From: Pinguiococcus pyrenoidosus
Taxonomy: Eukaryota > Sar > Pinguiophyceae > Pinguiochrysidales > Pinguiochrysidaceae
NCBI GenBank assembly: GCA_019677205.1
Contig: JAAMXY010001515.1
Location: 1 to 30,064 of the forward strand
Reading direction: 5' to 3'
Length of the DNA: 30,064 nt
Shown here one piece after another: positions 20,770 to 30,064 of this stretch (its first letter is position 1; every line of letters begins with the position of its first letter). The notes beneath the pieces are model-generated. The model had not been told where the DNA came from. It ran no database searches and saw nothing but the letters and a program-made list of their open reading frames with translations. The position numbers were made by a program, and so were the translations under genes.

Positions 20770-22077
20770 ATGCTTCCACTGCCTGCGCCGGATTTTTTGG
20801 GCTTCTGGGGCGCCGGCCTTGCCTTTTTGATCGGCGCGGGCACCGTGGTTTGGCTGTTGTACAGAGGGAGGACTCGAAATGTGACGTTTCGCCGCATCCG
20901 GGGCATCGAAGAAGTGTCAGCTGACTACGACGCGTTCATTCTCGACGCCTACGGAGTGCTCCGCGACGCCGATCGCGCTCTGCCGGGCGCGTTGGACTGC
21001 GTCTCGAGCTTGCACAGCAGGGGAAAGAAGCTGGCGGTCGTCTCCAACTCCACGTCGTTGGATCAGGCGGAGCAGCTGAGGAACCTGGGCATCGATCCCT
21101 CGTACTTCCGCGCGGTAGGAGTCCTTGTCAGGTGAAGACGCCCTCGGCGGCCATGCTCATATGAAGACGTGCTCTAGATCGTCACGTCGGGAAGCGTGTC
21201 GTTCCCGCTGCTGAAGCGCCGGGAGTTTGGAGAGCAGTGCGTCCTCTTCACCTGGAGACCCGAGGACGTCAAGAAGGATCTTGAGCAGGACATCGCCTTG
21301 AAAGTCACTGGCATTGAAGAGGCAGACTACATCCTCGCGCAGGGAACTCGCTTGCTCAAGGTCAGTGCACTTGCGGCCCTCCCAGCGCGCTTCTGCTTGA
21401 GCAGCTAACGCCTCCTTGTAAACCCGCAGACGGCACCTTCAGCGGAGGGAAGAGCGACGGACGTGGCTTGTGACTCGATTCATTTTGGATATGAGTTCCC
21501 AGAAGAGGCGATCCGCGTTCTGAAGAGGGGCGTCGAGAGAAGGTAACTGCCAAGGGCGTCTCGTATGGCCAAGTCAATCCAAACAGGAGGATGACGAAGA
21601 TCCTTCTCGTTCGCAGGTTGCTGCTGGTATGCCTCAATCCTGATGTAGTGTCCGTTCAGCCTGATGGGAGCCTCAAGTATCAGTCGGGAGCAGTCGCAAA
21701 GAAGTATGAAGGTGCGTGGCACGCCATATTTGGGGCTCACAGATCCGTCGGCTTATGCTTTCCGCACAGAGCTGGGTGGAAAGGTGAAGTACTATGGAAA
21801 GCCAAACGCAAGCATCTTTGAGGTCGCCATGCGTGAACTGGACGTGCCGAAGAGTCGCATTGCGCACGTGGGTGATTCCCTGCACCACGATGTCCAAGGC
21901 GCGGCCAACGCAGGGGTGGACTCCATCTTCATCTCGTCCGGCATCCACGGCGCGACGCTTGGCGTCGACCTGAGTTCTCGCGACGAGCACCTCTCCACAG
22001 AGGCGTTGAACGCGCTGTTTCAGAGCGAGGAAGTCGTTCCTGACCATGTGGCGCTGCACTTCCGATGGAGCGGCTGA
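20770..22077 (+). CDS. Membrane-anchored HAD-IIA family hydrolase
   Basis: Five exons: 20770-21114, 21178-21360, 21430-21542, 21617-21711 and 21770-22077, 347 residues, all phases consistent. Residues about 9-31 form a membrane span before the catalytic domain. HAD motif I reads FILDAYGVL: nucleophile Asp 59 is present but the +2 position is Tyr rather than Asp. Motif II is the VVSNST segment, a Lys is in YYGKPNASIF, and motif IV is HVGDSLHHDV followed by the GVDSIFISSGIH strand. The layout matches the HAD-IIA subgroup TIGR01459, whose members often have DxWGVL, also without the second Asp. A phosphate-ester hydrolase role is inferred from the fold; the substrate is unknown, and the missing acid may slow or alter activity. 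Side of the membrane not determined. Confidence 0.87.
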
Positions 22078-22479
22078 TCCAGAAGCGTCACGTTGACGTT
22101 GACGCATAGCGGACTGAATCCGGGGAGCGTAGCCCTTTCGCGAAGGCAATTTGGATCTCCTCACGGAGAGCCGGAGCTTCCGAGTAAAAGGGGGCGGGGG
22201 AGGGGGAACCGTCGCATAAGTGCATGAGCCCTCCAACCCCGAGACCCTTCCTTGGAATCTCATGCCGGAAGCGCAGCGCAGAGTTACAGAGCGAAAGGAT
22301 TTTGACAGCACCAGCAGAAGGCGCTTCCGGGCCCGGTATTGCAAACAGGCTATACCTGATGCAACGGCGGCCTGTCCATCAATGGCCTCTAGTCTGACCA
22401 CTTCCTTTGTACACGTCTAGCTACTCTATCTTCCTCTTTGCCAGCTGCGACTGGGTTTGCGTCGCATTCCATCATCCAC
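22078..22479. other. Tail-to-tail gap, HAD hydrolase (+) and SANBR (-)
   Basis: These 402 bp hold only the two 3' ends. I see no gene, repeat or RNA here apart from a short G-rich run (about 22190-22205). Confidence 0.6.
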
Positions 22480-25236
22480 TTACGCATCCAGAGTCTTTGT
22501 TGCAGCAGATCTTGCATACGCCGCGGCTGGGTTCCGCCTATTGCGCATCATCTTCCCGATGCTCATCATGCGCTGGAAGTCATGCTCGCGCGAAACGTCT
22601 AAAATCCACTGGCGCCGGCGTTCGACGGATAAGCGGCTGGCAGCGATGTCGTCAACGCACTGACCCAGATTGCTCGGCTGCGCCCCAAGCACATTCGCTG
22701 TCGACATGCACATCCAAGACCACCGCCCCTCGAGGCCTCGCCACGGCGGTGACACGATGGCGCTGGTCTTTCTGGTCGGGGATGCTGGCCCCTGGCCTGG
22801 CGGAGGCGGGGGCATTGGACTCGCTCTGCCGTGCGGCTTCGCCTGGCTCACATGGCTCGATGGAGCAATCCAACAAGACGGCAGCGCCGTAAAGACAGCC
22901 CCGAACCTGGCACCGTGGCCCAGCGATCGGTCAACACCGAGGGCTTTGGCACCGAGACCAGGAGCAAATAGCAGCGGATCGCTCTGCAGGAGCAGCCCCA
23001 TGCCCAAGTTCCCTGCCGCCACTGCTGCGTTCGCTCCCTTCGAAGAACCTCTCCCGAACGCCGCATCCTCTCGACAGCCTTCTTCTGGAGGCGGGGCACT
23101 CGCCAGTAGCATTGGCGACGCAAACGGGAAGACAGTGTCCCCCTGATCCGATGACAGGAGAAAGGGCGAGCCCCCCCCGCAGAACGTGTCCGTATCCTGT
23201 GCTTCCGCCCGAGGCGACTTCACCACCTCCCGAGCGCCGTCCATCATCGCATCGCTGTCGCTGGTGTCCGAGTCCGTCTGTTGGGCGTCGGCATCGTTGA
23301 GATCCTTCTCCGCTTCCTTGCCGTCGACCTCTCGAATCTCGTCCGTTGAGTCCGGCCCTGGAGTGCCAGAGCCTGCACTTGTTCCTTTTGCCTCCCCTCG
23401 GCGCATGCCCGTCGCGACCAGAGCTGAACCGCCCGCGCTGTACCGACGCTTCCCGGTCCTGGACTTTGAGCGCGGACGATTTGGATTCCCCGCAGGCGTA
23501 GCGGCGCCGGCAGAGCTCACGCTTGGGGCGGGACGTTCTATCTCCGTGTATGGCTGTCGGAAGCCCAGTCCCTTGAGGATGTCGGCCGTGACGTCCTTGA
23601 TCAAGCTCGTACGATTGCCAAGGCAGACATGATCCTGCCTATCGTGGAGGAGCTTTATCGCAAGTGGGTCCGCAGAACGGGGATCGACCGTGTGCATCTT
23701 GAGATCATCCACGTCCGCATCGCTTCCCTCGTCCTTCTGCCCCAATCCATCTTGCCTCAGCATGAGCAGGAACGCCTGGCCGTCCCAACTCCCCCGACTT
23801 TTTGCGGAGCCCTTGGATTTGCAGTTGAATAGCGACGCTCCATTGAATTCGAGACCGCAGTCGCTGCACCGGAAGCTGTGCGTCAGGCCCCACAGGTACC
23901 AGTAGATCTCTTCCCAGCTCACGTTCTTGCTGTGAAGGCCAGCCACGAACTTGGTCAGCGACCATTTCGTCGCCGGAGCATGCTTTCCGACCACGTCCCC
24001 GGCAAAGTCGATGGCCAAGGGCACGGAAGGGCAGCGGTGCGCAGCCTCCGACTTGGTTGCGAAAGGCACCAGGCAGTAGCGGCAGGCGCTAATGCTATGA
24101 GGGAGCCCCTTGTGCCTCTCTCGGAAGTCCATCTCAATCCTCTTCTTGTACAGCTTGCTGAGAAGCTTGTCTCGCTTGTCCTTCGCGTAGGCAAGAACTT
24201 CCGGCCCTGTCAAGCAGGCAAGCCGCGTGAGCAGCTGGTCGTTGATGCAGCTCATGTCAATCGGCACCCGGACCACTTCCGAGAGGTGATCAGCGATGTA
24301 TCGAAGGCAGAGCTCAATAAGCCCTGCCATCTGCAGAAACTCGGATGAGATGAGGATGCTGATGACGCAGCTCGCATCGAGTCTTGGCGGGCGGTCGTCG
24401 TTGTGTATATACTTTATCAGCCAGTCGAAGATGTTGACGTCGCAGTGCACGCTGATGTCCACATCGTCTTGAGAGTAGCTCTCGTCAATGAAGCTTCTGA
24501 AGTACTTCATGTGCTCGAGCAGGAGGTCTCGCCGGCAATGGAAGTCCCGCTTGATTCCGCGTTGCTCATCACACACGTGAATCACGATCATTTCCACCTT
24601 CCCCTGCCCGGCCTTCCTCTTCGACGATGCCTGTGATCCGGTCATCGTTGGCTGCGTCTTTTGTTTGGAGGCCGCCTTGTCTTCACTTCTGCCGGTTCGA
24701 TTGCTGTCCGTGGTCCGACGCGCCTCGTTGCCGTTGGGTCGCTTCGAGGCTGTACTGGAGAGTGCGTTGCCTCCGCTCCTGTCGCGCTCCGAGTTTCCAT
24801 TGCTTGCGTTGCTTGCGTTGCTTGCGTTGCTTGCGTTGCTTGCATTGATTGCATTGCTTGCGTTGCTTGCATTGCTGGCATGCACAGAGTCGGCCGAGCC
24901 CATGGAATGCCGGCGAGGTCGATCTCCGCCGCTTCCCCCTGCAGCACGTCCTGCCTGTGCCGCGAAGTCCCGCTGCTGCCGTGGGGATGCGGCATCCTTG
25001 CCAGCAATCCTTGACTCGTAAGCCGCAGACTCGACCGCGTTCTCGCCCTATCACAGACGGAATGACGAGCATGTCTTGAGACAAAGGCGGAGGCAGGAAA
25101 AGAACGTGCTCACGGCCTGTACCTTGGTGCTGCTGTAGAGCGAAGCGTGAGCGCCCACACCTCCGCTCCCGTACTTGTCCTCCACATTGTCGCCTGGTGC
25201 GAAACTCTCGGAAGACGCAGCGTCGGCACTTGGCAT
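22480..25236 (-). CDS. SANBR: BTB-domain protein, SANBR/KIAA1841 homologue
   Basis: Two exons on the minus strand: 25236-25123 and 25047-22480, about 893 residues. The junction (GTACAG donor, GATAG acceptor) keeps phase; the large exon is open upstream of its first ATG (24903), which has poor context, so the spliced start at 25236 (A at -3) is preferred. The BTB domain, about residues 190-300, reads MIVIHVCDE, KRDFHCRRDLLLEHMKYF, VDISVHCDVNIFDWLIKYI, which closely follows vertebrate SANBR/KIAA1841. A paired-Cys region follows (CRYCLVPF, HRCPSVPL, CSDCGLEF), then a long low-complexity stretch, and a conserved-looking C terminus with RRRQWILDVSREHDFQRMM. Vertebrate SANBR limits antibody class switching with co-repressor partners; that role cannot apply here, so an older chromatin role is inferred. 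An NAS repeat lies near the N terminus. Confidence 0.85.
24799..24878. repeat. 9-bp coding minisatellite (Asn-Ala-Ser repeats)
   Basis: About eight to nine 9-bp units (TTGCTTGCG-like on the + strand) encode repeated Asn-Ala-Ser near the N terminus of the SANBR homologue. Units are a multiple of three, so length changes would keep the frame. All frames through it stay open, which creates false overlapping ORFs. Confidence 0.92.
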
Positions 25237-25437
25237 CGTCTTGTGTCTGGCTCCGTTCGCGTGGTGGTTCAGCTTGCGATTCCACGGCAGCTCCCCCGAA
25301 AGCGCTTCCTTCGGCTGCGTTTTCGTCTCGTTGCGCGTCCTTGGACTGTCGCCGCTGAAGCCTTCACGGACCACGGCGAGAAAGATCTGCTCATCTCTAC
25401 GTCAAAGCCATATCCAGCAGGAAGCGCTGCTCACCCA

Positions 25438-26186
25438 ATGCTTTCGCTGTCGCCGCAGAATGAGCAGCTGATCGACGCCGCTCGGAAGAACCCTCCACGA
25501 TGCCGCTTGGACGAGAAGGATGCGCTCTGCGCGAAGCGGAAGAAACTGGTATCAGATAATGCTTTTGCAAAATTTCTCCCAACGTCTTCTGGCCTCCTAG
25601 CCCCGCAACCCGCGCCTCCCTTCCCCCTCTTCCCCCCCTCCCGGGGAAAAAAAAGAGGGGGGAAAAAAGGAAAGAAGCAAGATGCTTACCCATTCGCTTT
25701 GCTGCGTCCGCTTGCGTAACTGCCACTGCGGCTGGATGCAGAGAGGGTCTGGTAGATGTACCGCGAGCCCGACGCGCTTATAGGATTCTACCAGCAGACT
25801 CAGATGAAAATCAGGCTATCGGCGCTGTCTTCAGCCCAGGAGTCACCTGGAAAGAGCGGCCGGAGGCCCTGGACTTGGTGGGGCCCATGCCGCGGACGGA
25901 CAGGAGTTTGCCTCTACCCGTTCCTGGCTGCATGACCTCTTCAGTTACTCAGCAAAAGTCGACGGCGACATGAAAATGGTGCGTTTACGCGGGAAAAAGG
26001 GCTGAAAAAGGCGACGCGTCGTTTGAACAAGAACATTTGTTTCCGTCCGTGCTGACAGAGAGCAGAGGCAAAACGCATCACTCAGGATCGCGATTGAACG
26101 TGACCAAGATCGATCTTGAAAATATTTCAAAATTGGGCGAGCAGATCGCTGACCTGTACGGTGCAAAGCACTGGATCCAGTTGTGA
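25438..26186 (+). CDS. Possible small unidentified gene
   Basis: A phase-consistent model can be built: exons 25438-25548, 25746-25841, 25904-25978 and 26061-26186, 135 residues. Each junction uses GT and AG in phase 0. Parts read like real protein: NEQLIDAARKN and LDEKDALCAKRKK in exon 1, STRSWLHDLFSYSAK in exon 3, and LENISKLGEQIADLYGAKHW near the stop. No family is recognised; a faint likeness of exon 1 to the helical (PIK) segment of phosphoinositide kinases is not carried on downstream. The splice sites in exons 2 and 3 are not strong, start context is poor, and alternative joins exist. It would share a promoter region of about 200 bp with the SANBR homologue. Treat as a hypothesis. Confidence 0.33.
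25615..25677. repeat. Pyrimidine tract switching abruptly to a purine tract
   Basis: About 28 nt of pure C/T (25615-25642) are followed directly by about 35 nt of pure A/G (25643-25677) on the same strand. Such a pair can fold into an imperfect hairpin or triplex-type structure. It lies inside the first intron of the possible small gene. Confidence 0.85.
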
Positions 26187-26347
26187 CGCAGGCGTTCCAA
26201 TGACCAATCGCCATGGTTGATAGGGTCTCTCTATGCACTTATTAAAAAATAGAATACTAATTTAAAATATTAATGAACAGTTTTAAAATAGAAGAGGATG
26301 CGTTTCCCGCCAAACGCTATCTACGAAAAGCTTTGAAGCGCGAAGCC
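26187..26347. promoter_or_regulatory. AT-rich upstream region of the pyrophosphokinase gene
   Basis: From about 26240 to 26290 the sequence is almost only A and T (for example TTATTAAAAAATAGAATAC). It ends about 60 bp before the preferred PRPS start at 26348. An in-frame ATG at 26273 lies inside the island and is judged less likely because of its context. Confidence 0.5.
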
Positions 26348-28437
26348 ATGTTTCGCGCGTCTTTTGCGAGGTTCGCCTCCCATGTGGGCGCCTGGGGCCG
26401 ACAGAGGTTGTTTGTGGCGCCAACTGCGGGAATGGTCGGAGTTGGCGCCCTCCTGGCGCTGTACTCGTCTCGCGAGGAGCGGTCCGACTGCGCGGTCGCC
26501 GTAAATCCTCGCAACTGCGCCGTTCGCGTGATCACCACCGAGGAGCTGCCCCACGGAGCCATCCGTCTCTTTACCGGAACGGTGAGCATCGTTGATGGGC
26601 TTGGGATACCTGCATGCACTTGAGATAACGACGGTCCTGCTGCCGGTTTTCTGCGACGCCAACTGCAATCCAGGCGCATCCGCAGCTGGCAGAGCAGATC
26701 GCGTCGGAACTCGGCGTGGGTCTGAGCGGCTGCACCACCAGTACCTTCAAGAACGGAGAAACAGGCATTCTGGTGCACGAGTCCGTGCGCGACTGCGACG
26801 TTTTCATAGTGCAACCCACCTGCAACCCCAAGCCCAACGACTATCTCATGGAGCTGCTGATCATGATGGACGCAATGAGGTACTTTTACGACAACCGCTG
26901 CGCAGCCGCCAGAGACGCTGCGGCCATGGCCTAAAGGACGTACCGCACCATCCTCAGGCGTGGAGGAGCTGCTCGGATCACGGCCGTCGTTCCCCTTTTT
27001 GGCTATGCTCGACAGGATAAGAAGGTACGGACTGCGCTGCCAGAGGATGGTCTTCGTGTCGACGGAGGAGTTCGATGCGAAGTAATGGACGAATGCTTTC
27101 CTGCGGGCTTCTAGGACCAATCTCGGGCGCCGATCACTGCGAAACTTGTTGCGGATATGCTCCGGCTTGCGGGCGCGGATCGAGTGATCACCGTGCGTCC
27201 AACACATCGTGGATCCATCCTATCCTCCGTGCCTTGACCATGCCATCGTTGCAGGTGGACCTGCACGCCAGTCAGATCCAGGGCTTCGTCACTTATCCGA
27301 TCGACAATCTGTACGCACTGCCCATTCTGCGTGATTTCATTCGGGTGATGCGCCTTGAGGACACCATATGCACACTCGATCCGAGCCTCAGCCCACCTTC
27401 CTTTGACAATCGCAGACGCAACTCTCGGATAGCAGCGATCTCAGCGACATCGTGATTGTCTCACCGGATGCTGGCGGAGCGAAGAGAGCAGTGAGCAGTC
27501 CACGCGCACCGTCGCTGTCGCAGGGACCCCGCTGACGACGGACCAATCACAGGAGCATCTGGCGAAGGTGCTCGGTGCGGATCTAGCGATTTTCAGCAAG
27601 AAGCGTGATCGCGCCAACGAGGTACGTTCCGCGGTGCTCGTGCCTCCGACAGAATGCCATGTGGCCTAAGCCCCGCTGGCGATGCCGCGCGTATAGGTCT
27701 CCAAGATGATTCTAGTGGGCGAGGTCAAGGGCAAGAAGTGCGTGATCGTGGACGATATGGTATTGGAATCTCTCGCGTCCTTCGCATCCTTGAAGTCTTT
27801 GTGAGAAGCCTTTGATAGAAGGATGTTGCGTTCTGATCGTTTCCATTCGCAAGGTTGACACTGGCGGGACGCTCACGTTGGCAGCCGAGAAGGTAATGCG
27901 CATCAGCGAAGTCATGCGTGGGAGAGCACTGCCTTACCCTTGGGACAGCTCAAGGAGTATGGCGCCACGGACGTGTACGCCGCCTGCAGCCACGGAGTAT
28001 TGAGCCCGCCAGCAGTAGAGAGGATCAACAAGTCTCCGCTAAAGCAACTGGTGTTGACCGATACGATTCCGCTACACGACAAGGTGCGCAAATGACGTCG
28101 AGAGTCATGAGTATCTCCGCAAGCCTCATAGTATGTCTTGGCAACCGTCTTAGATTGAGGAATGCGGTAAAATCACCGTCGTCCCGATTGCGGGTCTCCT
28201 AGCGCAAGCCATAGATCGTGTGCACACTGGCCGAAGTCTGAGGTAAGTTCGCCAGACCGCCACTGCTTCTTGGCCGACATGCCACTGACACTCTGCCACT
28301 TCTTGTGCTTCCTCTTCTTTTTCATGTGTGTGCGTGCCCTCTCCCCCCAAACCCCCAGCCATCTTTTCAATGCAGAGTCCAAGCTTCCCATCAAGGTGAA
28401 CATGGACGATGTCCCCCCTTGGAAGCGGCGGGCATAG
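26348..28437 (+). CDS. PRPS: Ribose-phosphate pyrophosphokinase with N-terminal membrane/targeting extension
   Basis: Twelve exons: 26348-26581, 26674-26879, 26958-27024, 27115-27192, 27255-27344, 27416-27490, 27553-27621, 27697-27759, 27854-27892, 27949-28083, 28154-28242 and 28359-28437; 407 residues, all phases consistent. It makes PRPP from ribose 5-phosphate and ATP for nucleotide, His and Trp synthesis. Motifs: [45 protein letters not shown] (flexible loop), [23 protein letters not shown], and the PRPP loop VDDMVDTGGT (about residues 290-300). The catalytic core starts near residue 65. Before it lies an Arg/Ala-rich amphipathic stretch ([14 protein letters not shown]) and a short hydrophobic segment ([12 protein letters not shown]), suggesting an organelle-targeted or membrane-anchored form. 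The start at 26348 has G at -3; one at 26273 is also in frame. A basic tail (PWKRRA) extends past the usual end. Confidence 0.93.
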
Positions 28438-28737
28438 CGAGTTTCGGGCAAGCAACTCTCCTGCTCTGTTCGTTTGATACCTTAAGATGTTTGTGGGCCA
28501 CCGGAGCTGTTCCCTTCTTGGCTGGATATGTCAGGAGCAGGCGCGGGAAAGCGAGCGGTGCGGATGGCCGGTCATGATAGTGAGGAGCACAGGAGGGCCA
28601 GTGGCATGTCATGTTCGGAGGAACCTTTCTTGATGTCAGAGACTGCGAAGTCTTCTTGGGTTCTCAACCGGTTGCGGAACAGGAAGACGATTGCTAGGAC
28701 ATACGATGTTCGCCTTCGTATCGAGCCGATCTGCCAG
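28438..28737. other. Tail-to-tail gap, PRPS (+) and NAA50 (-)
   Basis: These 300 bp contain only the two 3' ends. No gene, repeat or RNA is evident. Confidence 0.6.
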
Positions 28738-29584
28738 CTACTGAGGATGTGTGTCGTCCGTCGGAGCTACTTCCTCAGAGGCTTTCTCCTCTGAAGCCTT
28801 CTCCTCGGCAGCCTCGTCCACATGCTCGCTGTCGTGAGACCCCGACGTCTCAGGCACCTCACACTCCGCGCCGCTCAAGCTCTTCCTCAGGATGTAGCAG
28901 TCGGGCGGCTCGATTCTATTGTAGTAATTCTTGATCTTCCCGACGTTCTCGAAACCGAATTGGGCGTAGAACGCGATGGCCGCATCATTGCTCGTCTGCG
29001 GATCGGGCAGGGTTCTGCTTCAGCAAGCGGATCGGATCCAAGGCGGTGCGCGTCGCCGCGACAGGGCACATACCTGGACATGCAGATAGATGTGGTCGAG
29101 TGTCTCCTCCTCGGCCGCCGCATCGAGCACCTTCTGCAAAAGCTTGCCTCCGATTCCCCTGCCTCGCCACGCTGCCAGCACCCCCAGCGTCATGATGTAC
29201 AGCTTCTTCGGCCGCGCGTTCTCGTTCTCGCTAGCGTTGTTCTCCCGGCGACAGCAGATCGCTCCAACGACAAACTCCCCGTACCACGCATACCTGCGTT
29301 GTGGCGACGTTAGGCGAGGCCGCACGAAGCCCAAAGGCGCCAAGAGGCCGGCGTCCGTACATGGTGTACTCCCTGGGAAAGAGCGGGACGTCCTGGTAAA
29401 ACTTCTCGTTGTACCGCACTGGGAAGACCGCCATGTTCAGCGCGCGGAACATGTTGGCGTTGTTCGCGTGGATCGGCCCGAATTGGACTTGCAGAGGGCT
29501 CTTCTTCTTGAACTGCGGCGTCTGCTCTTCCTTGGTCAGAGGCTCCTCCCCTGCCGTTGACTCTTCCATGGCATTTGATGCCAT
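28738..29584 (-). CDS. NAA50: N-alpha-acetyltransferase NAA50
   Basis: Three exons on the minus strand: 29584-29361, 29293-29074 and 28995-28738, 233 residues. The first donor could also lie 6 bp earlier in the gene with the frame kept. The GNAT fold is clear: MAVFPVRYNEKFYQDV at the substrate side, VVGAICCR, LYIMTLGVLA with catalytic Tyr about 107, the acetyl-CoA loop RGRGIGGKLL, IYLHVQTSN with catalytic His about 146, AIAFYAQFGFE, and NYYNRIEPPDCYIL. These match human NAA50 residue for residue at the key sites. It acetylates N-terminal Met followed by hydrophobic residues and usually joins the NatA ribosomal complex. Compared with the human protein it has an N-terminal extension of about 30 residues and an acidic tail with a repeated EEKAS unit. 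A second Met (residue 6) has a better start context. Confidence 0.94.
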
Positions 29585-29826
29585 GAGTGGTACACGTGGG
29601 TCTGGCCGACCTCTCGCGTGGAGCCCCTCCTGAAATGTATTCCTCGTGTGGTCGGCGTCCCGGGATGCTCTGATATGGCGCAGTACTTCTCGTCCACGAG
29701 ATTTGGCGGGAAATCCACCCGAACAAGATACACCTCGTGAGTACCCATTCTGTTGGTACCACTACATACACCTGAGTACGCTACCCGTCGCGGAGGAATC
29801 CTGCAATCTCGAAATCCTGGAAACAA

Positions 29827-29880
<54 letters not shown>

Positions 29881-30064
29881 TGGAAACTGGAAAACCTCTT
29901 CCGTGGAATCGCGGAGTGCTGCTGCCGGAGGCCTCCCGACGCGCTCGGGATCGGCGCGGTTCGGCAAGATGAAAGCCTCTTCGATTTTTTGGCTTTTTTG
30001 TTTATTTGCTTGCTTGGGTTTTTGGAGGGGGAAGTTGTCTAGGGTTGTATTCAAGCGCTGGATG
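29585..30064. promoter_or_regulatory. Upstream region of NAA50 with repeat and T-rich stretch
   Basis: This 480-bp end of the window holds a heptamer repeat (29828-29890) and a T-rich stretch (about 29975-30025). A possible 5'-UTR intron of NAA50 is suggested by donor- and acceptor-like sites near 29735 and 29672 on the minus strand. A long minus-strand open frame (30054-29536) runs through the stop-free repeat and I do not call it a gene. The window ends before any neighbour gene. Confidence 0.45.
29828..29890. repeat. Heptamer tandem repeat AAACCGG x9
   Basis: Seven exact AAACCGG units followed by two AAACTGG units, directly adjacent. It is about 240 bp upstream of the NAA50 start. The unit resembles plant-type telomere repeats only in length. 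Confidence 0.97.

Noticed and set aside
22407-23632. Several + strand frames over the SANBR homologue
   Set aside because: The minus strand carries an 800-codon conserved protein; these are shadows.
24799-24878. N-glycosylation sites from the Asn-Ala-Ser repeat
   Set aside because: The BTB protein has no signal peptide and is expected in the nucleus or cytosol.
25397-25726. Minus-strand frame as extra 5' exons of the SANBR homologue
   Set aside because: No ATG except at an exon edge, and joining to the next exon needs a poor acceptor; the translation looks like antisense.
29828-29890. Telomere or CRISPR array
   Set aside because: Units are contiguous with no spacers, and the motif AAACCGG is not a known telomere repeat; it lies beside genes.
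29536-30054. 172-codon minus-strand gene upstream of NAA50
   Set aside because: The frame depends on the stop-free heptamer repeat and overlaps the NAA50 start; no domain is seen.
1-30064. Bacterial or nucleomorph origin
   Set aside because: Many short GT/AG introns, a spliceosome factor and NAA50 rule out bacteria; nucleomorph genomes are AT-rich, very compact and almost intron-free.

Overview
This window looks like nuclear DNA of a photosynthetic protist with a complex, red-alga-derived plastid. The coding DNA is GC-rich, and genes are split by many short introns (about 44-220 nt) that begin GT and end AG. Starts tend to have a purine at -3. The ClpR-type gene starts with a signal peptide followed by a Phe-led transit peptide, the layout used when plastid proteins must enter through the endomembrane system. 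A cryptophyte of the Guillardia type is my best guess; a haptophyte or stramenopile is possible. This is inference: no ribosomal RNA or organelle sequence is present to settle it. All exon limits below were worked out by hand from reading-frame phase, GT/AG sites and family conservation.

Layout. Positions 1-7580 (+) hold the 3' part of a very large secreted multidomain protein in seven exons. From 8494 onward twelve recognised genes follow in strictly alternating orientation: a membrane-anchored leucine-rich-repeat protein (+), an ALDH22/Msc7-type aldehyde dehydrogenase (-), an orphan single-span membrane protein (+), a SWEET sugar transporter (-), a ClpR-type plastid Clp subunit (+), a CPBP/CAAX-type intramembrane protease (-), methylmalonate-semialdehyde dehydrogenase (+), spliceosome factor CWC15 (-), a membrane-anchored HAD hydrolase (+), a BTB-domain SANBR/KIAA1841 homologue (-), ribose-phosphate pyrophosphokinase in twelve exons (+) and the N-acetyltransferase NAA50 (-). 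A small possible gene (25438-26186, +) between SANBR and the pyrophosphokinase would be the only break in the pattern.

The alternation gives tail-to-tail pairs with short gaps (10 bp between the stop codons of methylmalonate-semialdehyde dehydrogenase and CWC15) and head-to-head pairs sharing 270-540 bp upstream regions. Several of these shared upstream regions carry a strongly AT-rich island, in sharp contrast to the GC-rich genes. The genes do not form a metabolic pathway. They are ordinary eukaryotic housekeeping and transport functions, with two plausible plastid proteins (ClpR and the CPBP protease) side by side. Tandem repeats of 2, 5, 7, 8 and 9 bp sit in introns, upstream regions and one coding exon. 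I saw no tRNA, rRNA, transposon or CRISPR array.
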